Assembly: GCF_020883495.1 (NCBI RefSeq)
Contig: NZ_CP086610.1
Location: forward strand, 539,501 to 603,500
Length of the DNA: 64,000 nucleotides
Origin: Shinella zoogloeoides
GTDB lineage: Bacteria > Pseudomonadota > Alphaproteobacteria > Rhizobiales > Rhizobiaceae
Direction of reading: 5' to 3'
Below the pieces are notes generated by a model. It was given only the letters and a program-made list of their open reading frames with translations, was not told the DNA's origin and made no database searches. This document shows, one piece after another, positions 57,301-64,000 of this stretch. The translations under genes were made by a program, and so were the position numbers. Within the stretch, counting starts at the first letter, position 1; every line of letters starts with the position of its first letter.

Positions 57301-58254
57301 ATGGATGATTCGGCGCTGATTCGTTTTTTCCGCCGTAGCGGCCCGGTGCTTCGCAGCGCATCGCTGCTGACGGCGATCGCGGCAACGGTGCTTGCCGGCT
57401 GCGCGGCGCGTCCCGGCGCCGGCGTCGCCACGCTGTCGACCACCGTGCCGGCCTCGAGCGCGCTCGTGCTGCCCGCACCGGGCACGCAGTCGATCGTCAG
57501 CGTGATCCAGCGGCAATATACCAATGCGATCGAGCAGCAGATCGCGCTCTCCACCTCGGCGGCGACGCCCGGGCAGAATTTCATCAGCATACAGGCCTTC
57601 GGCCCGGCCGAGACGGTGGCGATGCCCGGCGGCGCGCTGGCCTTCCGGCCGGTGCAGCACCGGGCGATCCGCTCGGAAATCCGCACCTATTTCCCCGGCC
57701 GAACGCTCGCGATCTCCAGCAATTTCGTGCGCAATACCTACGGCCCCTTCGGCTATGCCTATGGGCGCGGAGCGGGCGACGACGGCTGCCTCTACGGCTG
57801 GCAGCAGATCCGCTCCAACGTGGCCGAGCGCGACCGGATGCGCGATCTCGGCATGTTGCAGATCCGCCTGCGCGTCTGCCAGGCGGGTGCCTCTGAGGCC
57901 GAGCTGGTCGAGCTGATGTACGGCTACACCATCGTCGGCGGCTTCTCCGGCGAGACCTGGAACCCTTATGGCGCGCCGGCCTCCGTCGACAGCCAGATCG
58001 GCGGCGGCGAGCCGCTGCGGGTGCCGGTGGCGGAGCGCCGGGTGCCGGCCGTCGTGCCGGTGGAAAAGGCGCGGCCCGTTCCGGTGGCCCGCCGCGCGGC
58101 CGAAAAGAAGGTCGTTCCCGCGGTGGAGGCGAGCGGCGACGTGGTCATCGTGCCCTCGCCGACAAGCGGTTCGCCGGCCTCCGAAGGGGAGGCGGTCGTC
58201 GTGCCGTCGCCCGTCTGCGTGACGTCCCCCTCCGGCTCTGCGACATGTGATTGA
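57301..58254 (+). CDS. bcsN: Cellulose biosynthesis lipoprotein BcsN
   Basis: A 317-aa probable outer-membrane or periplasmic lipoprotein: a long N-terminal region ends in the lipobox VLAGC (Cys34). The conserved BcsN core includes SVIQRQYTNAIEQQIAL, RTYFPGRTLAISSNFVRN and YGPFGYAYGR. The C-terminal 80 residues are low-complexity, rich in Pro, Val and Ser. It lies directly before bcsA and bcsB, as in other alphaproteobacterial cellulose clusters. The exact role of BcsN is not established; it probably aids export. Confidence 0.82.
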   Translation: MDDSALIRFFRRSGPVLRSASLLTAIAATVLAGCAARPGAGVATLSTTVPASSALVLPAPGTQSIVSVIQRQYTNAIEQQIALSTSAATPGQNFISIQAFGPAETVAMPGGALAFRPVQHRAIRSEIRTYFPGRTLAISSNFVRNTYGPFGYAYGRGAGDDGCLYGWQQIRSNVAERDRMRDLGMLQIRLRVCQAGASEAELVELMYGYTIVGGFSGETWNPYGAPASVDSQIGGGEPLRVPVAERRVPAVVPVEKARPVPVARRAAEKKVVPAVEASGDVVIVPSPTSGSPASEGEAVVVPSPVCVTSPSGSATCD

Positions 58255-58337
58255 ACGGGCGGGAAGACGCCTAATTTTTCCTTAAGGGTATGGCCGTAAG
58301 GTCGGGTCCAGCGCGCTATGACGGCGAAGGACGGCGT

Positions 58338-60506
58338 ATGAAACATACCGGCACGATCATTCTGTGGGCCCTCGTGTCTGCCCTCGTGATTCTTGTGATC
58401 ACGCTGCCCATCAATGTCCAGACGCAGCTTATCGCCAGTATCGCTGTGGTGACCTTCATGGCGGTGATCAAGGTGCTGCGCGCGGAGGGCATCTGGCGGC
58501 TCATCGCGCTTGCCTTCGGCACGGCGGTCGTGCTGCGCTATGTCTACTGGCGCTCGACGAGCACGCTGCCGCCGCTGAACCAGCTCGAGAACTTCATTCC
58601 CGGCTTCCTGCTCTACCTTGCCGAAATGTACAGTGTGATGATGTTGGCACTCAGCCTCTTCGTCGTCGCGATGCCCCTGCCGCCGCGCAAGAGCCGCACG
58701 GCGGGCGAGGGCAGGCTGCCTTCGGTGGACGTCTTCGTGCCCACCTACAACGAGGACACGGCGCTTCTGGCCAACACGCTCGCCGCCGCCAAGGCCATGG
58801 ATTATCCGGCCGACCGCTTCACCGTCTGGCTGCTCGACGACGGCGGCACGGAGCAGAAGCGCAACGCTGCGGCCGTGATCGAGGCCCAGACCGCCGAGGC
58901 GCGGCACCGCGAGTTGCAGGCGCTCTGCCGCGATCTCGGCGTCAACTACCTCACCCGCGCCCGCAACGAGCACGCCAAGGCCGGCAACCTCAACAACGGC
59001 ATGCAGCACTCGACCGGCGACCTCATCGCCGTCTTCGACGCTGACCATGCGCCCGCGCGTGATTTCCTGCGCGAGACCGTCGGCTATTTTTCCGACGACC
59101 CGAAGCTGTTCCTCGTCCAGACGCCGCATTTCTTCCTCAATCCCGACCCGCTGGAGCGCAACCTGCGCACCTTCGAGACGATGCCGAGCGAGAACGAGAT
59201 GTTCTACGGCATCATCCAGCGCGGCCTCGACAAGTGGAACGCCGCCTTCTTCTGCGGCTCGGCCGCCGTGCTGCGCCGCGCCGCGCTCAACGAGGCGGGC
59301 GGCTTCAGCGGCCTTTCGATCACCGAGGACTGCGAGACGGCGCTGGCGCTGCATTCGCGCGGCTGGAACAGCGTCTATGTCGACAAGCCGCTGATCGCCG
59401 GCCTTCAGCCCGCCACCTTCGCCAGCTTCATCGGCCAGCGCAGCCGCTGGGCGCAGGGCATGATGCAGATTCTGCGCTTCCGCTTCCCGCTCCTGAAGCG
59501 TGGCCTCTCCCTGCCGCAGCGCCTCTGCTACATGTCGTCCACGCTGTTCTGGCTGTTCCCGTTCCCGCGCACGATCTTCCTCTTCGCGCCGCTCTTCTAC
59601 CTCTTCTTCGACCTTGAAATCTTCACCGCCTCGGGCGGCGAGTTCCTCGGCTACACGCTCGCCTACATGCTGGTGAACCTGATGATGCAGAACTATCTCT
59701 ACGGCTCGTTCCGCTGGCCGTGGATTTCCGAACTGTACGAATATGTGCAGAGCGTGCATCTGCTGCCGGCCGTCATCTCGGTCATGCTCAACCCGACCAA
59801 GCCGACCTTCAAGGTCACGGCCAAGGACGAATCGATCAAGGTCGCGCGGCTTTCCGAGATCAGCCGGCCGTTCTTCGTCATCTTCGCCGTGCTCTTCGTC
59901 GCCTTCCTGATGAGCATCTACCGCTTCTACGCCGAGCCCTACAAGGCGGACGTCACCTTCGTCGTCGGCGGCTGGAACCTGCTCAACCTCATCATCGCCG
60001 GCTGCGCCCTCGGCGTCGTTTCCGAGCGCAGCGAGCGGGCGGCGAGCCGCCGCGTCACGGTCAAGCGCCGCTGCACCTTCATCGCCGAGGGGCGGGAATA
60101 TCCCGCAACGCTCGAGAACGTGTCGGCCAACGGCGCGCGCGTGCAGGTCTTCGGCCTGGAGGGAAACCTTGCGGAAAGCACGCGGGGAGAGCTGCGCTTC
60201 AAGCCCTACGGTTCCGATGGCGAGGAGACCCTGCCGGTCGAGATCCGCAATACCGAGCACCTCGGCAGCGTCGTCGCCGTCGGCTGCCGCTTCATGCCCG
60301 AGGCGGCGCATCATCACGCGCTCGTCGCCGACCTCATCTTCGCCAATTCCAACCAGTGGAGCGATTTCCAGGTCTCGCGGCGCTACAATCCGGGCCTGCT
60401 GCGCGGAACGCTCTGGTTCCTCGGCGTCGCCGTACACCAGACGGGCCGCGGGCTGCTCTATTTCCTGCGCAGCCTCGGCGGCAGCAAAAAGGAGGCCGCG
60501 TCGTGA
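58338..60506 (+). CDS. bcsA: Cellulose synthase catalytic subunit
   Basis: A 722-aa inner-membrane glycosyltransferase family 2 enzyme that polymerises glucose from UDP-glucose. After four N-terminal spans comes the GT2 domain, with VFVPTYNEDTALL, the DxD in FDADHAPARDF, the catalytic ITEDCETALALHSRGW (TED) and QRSRWAQGMMQIL (QxxRW). More spans follow, then a C-terminal PilZ domain with ERAASRRVTVKRRC and NVSANGARV, the c-di-GMP-binding pattern. Activity is therefore likely to depend on c-di-GMP. ATG 58338 is chosen since the family starts there. Its stop overlaps the bcsB start. Confidence 0.95.
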   Translation: MKHTGTIILWALVSALVILVITLPINVQTQLIASIAVVTFMAVIKVLRAEGIWRLIALAFGTAVVLRYVYWRSTSTLPPLNQLENFIPGFLLYLAEMYSVMMLALSLFVVAMPLPPRKSRTAGEGRLPSVDVFVPTYNEDTALLANTLAAAKAMDYPADRFTVWLLDDGGTEQKRNAAAVIEAQTAEARHRELQALCRDLGVNYLTRARNEHAKAGNLNNGMQHSTGDLIAVFDADHAPARDFLRETVGYFSDDPKLFLVQTPHFFLNPDPLERNLRTFETMPSENEMFYGIIQRGLDKWNAAFFCGSAAVLRRAALNEAGGFSGLSITEDCETALALHSRGWNSVYVDKPLIAGLQPATFASFIGQRSRWAQGMMQILRFRFPLLKRGLSLPQRLCYMSSTLFWLFPFPRTIFLFAPLFYLFFDLEIFTASGGEFLGYTLAYMLVNLMMQNYLYGSFRWPWISELYEYVQSVHLLPAVISVMLNPTKPTFKVTAKDESIKVARLSEISRPFFVIFAVLFVAFLMSIYRFYAEPYKADVTFVVGGWNLLNLIIAGCALGVVSERSERAASRRVTVKRRCTFIAEGREYPATLENVSANGARVQVFGLEGNLAESTRGELRFKPYGSDGEETLPVEIRNTEHLGSVVAVGCRFMPEAAHHHALVADLIFANSNQWSDFQVSRRYNPGLLRGTLWFLGVAVHQTGRGLLYFLRSLGGSKKEAAS

Positions 60507-62845
60507 GGCTCCTTTCGAAACAGGCCGCGATCCTCGGCCTCTCCCTTGCCCTTTCCGCTTCGAGCGCCCTGGCGCAGGCCGTGCCCTTCGACATGTCCGG
60601 CGAGCGCGGCCCGACGGTCGAGACGAAGCCGGCGGAAGGCGGCGGCAAGCCCGCGACGGTCGAGACCCGGCAGCCGGAACAGAAAGCCAAGACACCCGAT
60701 CCGATAGCGCGGCGCTATATCGTGTCGGCGCCCTCCCTCCTGCTGGAGGGCGAGATTGACAGCCGCTCCTTCCCGATCTTCCTCACCAAGCAGCAGGCGG
60801 GCGGCATCGCCTCGCTCAGCCTCGGCTATTCCAACGCCGTCGTGGTCGCGCCGGAATCCTCCCGCCTCACCGTCATCGTCAATGACGTGAAGGTGGGGGA
60901 CGTGCCCGTGCAGTCGGCGGAAGGCGTCAAGGACATCTACTTCGACCTGCCGGCCGGCCTGCTCCGGCCCGGCGGCAACCGCGTGACCTTCCAGGTGGCC
61001 CAGCGCCACCGGACCGACTGCACCATCCGCTCGACCTTCGACCTGTGGACCGCCATCGACCCCGCGCGCACCTTCCTGACGATACCGGCAGAGGCCGACG
61101 GGCGGCTTGCGACGGTCGACGATATTCCGGCCATCGGCCTTGGGCCGACCGGCCAGACGACCTTCACCATGGTCGTGCCGGAAATGGGCCAGCCGGCCGC
61201 CACCAATGCCCTCATGCGGCTGAGCCAGGGCCTTGCGCTGATGGCGAAGATGCCGAACCAGATTTTCGACGTGGTGGATGCCCTGCCGGCGAAGACAGGG
61301 CCGGGCGAACTGGCGGTGCTGGTCGGCACGGCGGGCGATATCGCGCCGCTGCTGCCGTCCTTGCCGGCGTCGGCGCACAGTTCGGCTGTAGCCGCCTTCG
61401 CCGATGCGCCGGCCGGCGATCACAAGGTCTTCGTGGTCAGCGGGCCGGACTGGCGCTCCGTCGAGGAGGCGGTCGAGGGCCTCGTCGCGCCCGTCGACCG
61501 GCCGCTCGGCATCACGCGCGAGGCGCTCAGCGTGCGCCAGCGCAATGCGGCGGACACGCCGCTCGTGGCGGGCGCGGCCTCGCTGACCTTCGCCTCGCTC
61601 GGCGTGCGCACCGGAGAGTTCAGCGGCCGGCGCTTCCGCACCGGCTTCGATATCGGCATCCCCTCGGATTTCTTCGCCGACGCCTATGGCGAGGCGACGC
61701 TGCTGCTGGATGCGGCCTATTCGCCTGAAGTACTGCCGGGCAGCCACATAGACATCTACGTCAACGGCAACATCGCCTCCACCGTGCCGATCACCAGCCG
61801 GAACGGCGGCATTTTCCGCCATTTGCCGATCCGCGTGACCATGCGGCATTTCCGTCCCGGCCCGAACCGCATCGATATCGAGGCGGTGCTGATGACCCAG
61901 GCGGACAAGATCTGCGCGCCCGGCGCTAGCGCCTCGCACGAGCCGCGCTTCGCGCTGTTCGATTCCTCCGAGTTGCGCGTGCCGCGCTTCGCCCGCATGG
62001 CGCAGCTCCCGAACCTGGCCGCCCTGTCGGGCACCGGCTTCCCCTATAACGGCCAGACCGAGCCGGCGGCGCTCTATCTCGACCGGCTGGACGCCGACAT
62101 GCTCTCGGCGAGCGCGACCTTCCTCGGCAAGACGGCGGTGGCGAGCGGCCGGGTCCTGCAGGTCCGGCCGGAGGCCTCGGCGCTGGCGATCGGCGAGCGC
62201 AATGCCGTCCTCGTCGGCACGATCTCGCAATTGCCGCCGGTGGTGCTCGACCAGACGCATATCGCCGTCGAAAGCGCCTCCTCGTGGGGCGCGACGGCCG
62301 GCGACGTGCAGGGCGGCGCGACGGAGGAGGCCTTTGGCGAGTGGCAGTCGCGCGTCAGGGGCGGCTCCTGGCGCGGACAGATTTCCGCCTTCGAGGCCTG
62401 GCTCCAGCGCACGTTCGATATCTCGCTTTCCTCGCTGCGCCTGCTGCCCGGCGCGGAGCAGGCGGTCACGCCCGGCGAGGACGCGCGCTTTTTGATCGCG
62501 CAGGGCGACAGCCCTGAGCGCACCGGAACCTGGACGGTGCTGTCCGCCCCGACCGGCGCGGACCTGCGGGCGGGCATGAACGCCGTGGCGCAGGAAGAGC
62601 GCTGGCGGGAGGTCGCCGGCTATGCGACCCTCGAGGGCAAGGGCATGGAGGAACTGGACACGCGGCCGGTCAGCAGCGCCCGCTTCGTGGCCACCCAACC
62701 GCTCAGCTTCGCCAATCTGCGCCTCGTGGCGGCCAACTGGCTTTCCTCCAATATCCTCGCCTATGCGGTGGTGTTCTGCCTCCTGTCGATCCTGCTCGGC
62801 ATCGCGACATCGGGCCTGCTGCGCCGCTTCGGGCGGGAGAGTTGA
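60503..62845 (+). CDS. bcsB: Cellulose synthase regulatory subunit BcsB
   Basis: A 780-aa periplasmic partner of BcsA that guides the glucan chain. It starts at GTG 60503, inside the bcsA stop, with AAAGGAGG upstream. A signal peptide (AILGLSLALSASSALAQA) is followed by carbohydrate-binding and flavodoxin-like repeats, including VAQRHRTDCTIRSTFDLW and YSPEVLPGSHIDIYVNG. A C-terminal anchor helix, NILAYAVVFCLLSILLGIA, docks to BcsA. Length fits the family. An unknown gene follows 132 bases later on the same strand. Confidence 0.93.
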   Translation: MRLLSKQAAILGLSLALSASSALAQAVPFDMSGERGPTVETKPAEGGGKPATVETRQPEQKAKTPDPIARRYIVSAPSLLLEGEIDSRSFPIFLTKQQAGGIASLSLGYSNAVVVAPESSRLTVIVNDVKVGDVPVQSAEGVKDIYFDLPAGLLRPGGNRVTFQVAQRHRTDCTIRSTFDLWTAIDPARTFLTIPAEADGRLATVDDIPAIGLGPTGQTTFTMVVPEMGQPAATNALMRLSQGLALMAKMPNQIFDVVDALPAKTGPGELAVLVGTAGDIAPLLPSLPASAHSSAVAAFADAPAGDHKVFVVSGPDWRSVEEAVEGLVAPVDRPLGITREALSVRQRNAADTPLVAGAASLTFASLGVRTGEFSGRRFRTGFDIGIPSDFFADAYGEATLLLDAAYSPEVLPGSHIDIYVNGNIASTVPITSRNGGIFRHLPIRVTMRHFRPGPNRIDIEAVLMTQADKICAPGASASHEPRFALFDSSELRVPRFARMAQLPNLAALSGTGFPYNGQTEPAALYLDRLDADMLSASATFLGKTAVASGRVLQVRPEASALAIGERNAVLVGTISQLPPVVLDQTHIAVESASSWGATAGDVQGGATEEAFGEWQSRVRGGSWRGQISAFEAWLQRTFDISLSSLRLLPGAEQAVTPGEDARFLIAQGDSPERTGTWTVLSAPTGADLRAGMNAVAQEERWREVAGYATLEGKGMEELDTRPVSSARFVATQPLSFANLRLVAANWLSSNILAYAVVFCLLSILLGIATSGLLRRFGRES

Positions 62846-62977
62846 GCGGTCGTTTACCGTCCGTTAACCCTATCGCGCTTTTATCGGCGCTGGTTGGCTC
62901 TTCCTGGGGGACATGGCGACATGTTCCGGCATTGATGGCGCATGCGGGCGTCGCGGTCCAGGCCGGAGCTGTATGTG

Positions 62978-64000
62978 ATGAACGAGCACCGAGGGAAGTT
63001 CGGGATGAAGTCGATCCTTGTCGCGGTCGTCCTCGCCTCAGCCGGGGCAGCGGGTGTCGCCGGTCTTTCCCTCGGCGTTGCCGGCAATCCGATGAAGGGG
63101 CTGGCCTATCCCGATGCCGGTTCGGACGAAGCGCAGGACGCCGCGCCGGCGGGTAAACGCGCCCGCGTCGAATTCGCCCAGCTTCAGGCCGGCGAGAAGG
63201 ATGCCAGGCCGGGCCAGACGGCGGAAGCGGCCGCGAAAGGCGCGAATGCGCCGGCGGTCGACGAAAGCGCCCTGCGCTATTTCGCGGCGCGCGGGGATAC
63301 CGCCCGCCTCAATGCCGAGATCGCCCGTCTGCGCGCGCTCTACCCGACCTGGACACCGCCGGAAAATCCGCTCGCCGTTCCCGTCAACGAGGACCGGCAA
63401 CTGGAAGAGATGTGGGCGCTCTACAGCCAGTCGCGCTACGCCGATGTGCGCGCGGCGATCGCCAAGCGCCAGAAGGACGATCCGCAATGGACCCCGCCCG
63501 CCGATCTCATCGAGCGTCTCGATGTGGCGGAAAAGCGCGCGGCGCTCGTCGCCGCCTCGAACACCGGCAAGAGCGAGGAGGTCGTGCGCATCGGCGCGGA
63601 AACGCCGAGCCTGCTCACCTGCAGCGATCCCGACGTGCTGTGGCGCGTGGCCGAGGCCTTCGTCAAGACCAAGCGCGTGCAGCGCGCCAAGGATGCCTTC
63701 GGCTACATGCTGGACAATTGCGAGGATGCTCCCGTGCGCGTGGCGACCGTGCAGAAGGCGTCCACCGTGCTCGGCTATGCCGACATGCAGGGCCTTCTTG
63801 CCCGTGAGCGCACCGGCGCGGACGGTGTGAAGGAATTCGATGCGATCCGGGGCGACCTCGCCCGCCGTTTCGTTGGCGAGGGCGATGCCGATCCGACGCT
63901 CACCGTCGATCCCGCCTATCTGAGGATCGTCGAGAAGCTGGCGGCGGACGAGGGGCTTGCCTCCGACGCCCTGCTGCTCGGCTGGTATCACCTCCGGCGC
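62978..64000 (+). CDS. Unknown exported protein behind bcsB, partial at right edge
   Basis: A frame opens at ATG 62978 (alternative ATG 63005) and is still open at the window end, giving at least 341 residues. The N-terminus has a signal-like helix, SILVAVVLASAGAAGVAGLS. A linker rich in Ala, Asp and Lys is followed by two similar units, ARLRALYPTWTPPENP and KRQKDDPQWTPPADL, and then helical, TPR-like sequence with DPDVLWRVAEAFVKTKRVQRA. I do not recognise a family. Position and direction suggest a role in cellulose export or regulation; BcsZ (GH8) is not what is seen here. Confidence 0.75.
   Translation, partial: MNEHRGKFGMKSILVAVVLASAGAAGVAGLSLGVAGNPMKGLAYPDAGSDEAQDAAPAGKRARVEFAQLQAGEKDARPGQTAEAAAKGANAPAVDESALRYFAARGDTARLNAEIARLRALYPTWTPPENPLAVPVNEDRQLEEMWALYSQSRYADVRAAIAKRQKDDPQWTPPADLIERLDVAEKRAALVAASNTGKSEEVVRIGAETPSLLTCSDPDVLWRVAEAFVKTKRVQRAKDAFGYMLDNCEDAPVRVATVQKASTVLGYADMQGLLARERTGADGVKEFDAIRGDLARRFVGEGDADPTLTVDPAYLRIVEKLAADEGLASDALLLGWYHLRR

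Noticed and set aside
55197..57686. 829-codon minus-strand open frame
   Set aside because: Shadow of macB and bcsN in high-GC DNA, with no recognisable domain.
57966..60695. 909-codon minus-strand open frame
   Set aside because: It is antisense to bcsN and bcsA, which have clear motifs. The composition (Arg, His, Glu, Asp repeats) is what GC-rich codon bias produces on the opposite strand.

Overview
The window reads as chromosomal DNA of an alphaproteobacterium, most likely a member of the Rhizobiales (Rhizobiaceae or a close relative). The grounds are high GC, a bcsN-bcsA-bcsB cellulose cluster of the Agrobacterium/Rhizobium type, etfBA beside glycine-betaine-type one-carbon genes, and a site like the 3' end of tRNA-fMet. 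The species cannot be fixed from the sequence alone.

Layout. 1-2336 is a partial IS21-family element on the minus strand. It is followed by a decapitated SNF2-type helicase remnant and a solitary IS21-like end. 3056-7669 is an arginine deiminase operon (YfcC-type antiporter, arcA, arcB, arcC, read leftwards) with a near-perfect FNR/Anr box upstream. 8031-9759 holds adhP and a CBS-BON protein. 9845-14811 is a three-gene RbbA/YhiH-like ABC exporter. 15252-18140 holds a DUF4105 protein, a frameshifted HdeD gene, a TetR regulator with a palindromic operator, and a small coupled ORF. 18256-21694 holds a GltS-type transporter and an HlyD/DUF2955 efflux pair. 21883-27644 is a TetR-PhaC-MaoC/Pta-AckA-FabI operon. 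27763-31323 holds a lipoprotein hydrolase, an intact HdeD, a universal stress protein and a DUF1269 protein. 31395-38959 is a complete nqrABCDEF-apbE-nqrM operon extended by a CBS protein and a Tat-exported nitroreductase. A Na+/Ca2+ antiporter gene (39030-41320) is split by an IS2-like IS3-family element with a perfect 5-bp target duplication.

At 41520-41537 lies an 18-nt match to a tRNA-fMet 3' end followed by a strong terminator. This suggests an attachment site and the right border of an acquired island that includes the left part of the window. A second, complete IS21 copy (41736-44242), inverted relative to the first, sits just beyond it.

The right part looks like core genome eroded by insertion sequences. 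It has a 3' fragment of a dimethylglycine/sarcosine-dehydrogenase-type gene, intact etfB and etfA, a 5' fragment of purU, an IS3-family element, a 5'-truncated autotransporter, a histidine-phosphatase-like protein without its catalytic His, prmB, an RsuA-type pseudouridine synthase, macAB, and bcsN-bcsA-bcsB plus an unknown gene that runs off the right edge.

How it may fit together (inference): the left 41 kb looks like a kit for low oxygen and envelope stress. It offers ATP from arginine, possible ATP and redox balance through PHB/3-hydroxybutyryl-CoA to butyrate, NADH-driven Na+ export by an unusual Na+-NQR, and Na+-linked transporters and stress proteins. The most unusual item is the very short NqrB, which lacks the covalent-FMN loop.
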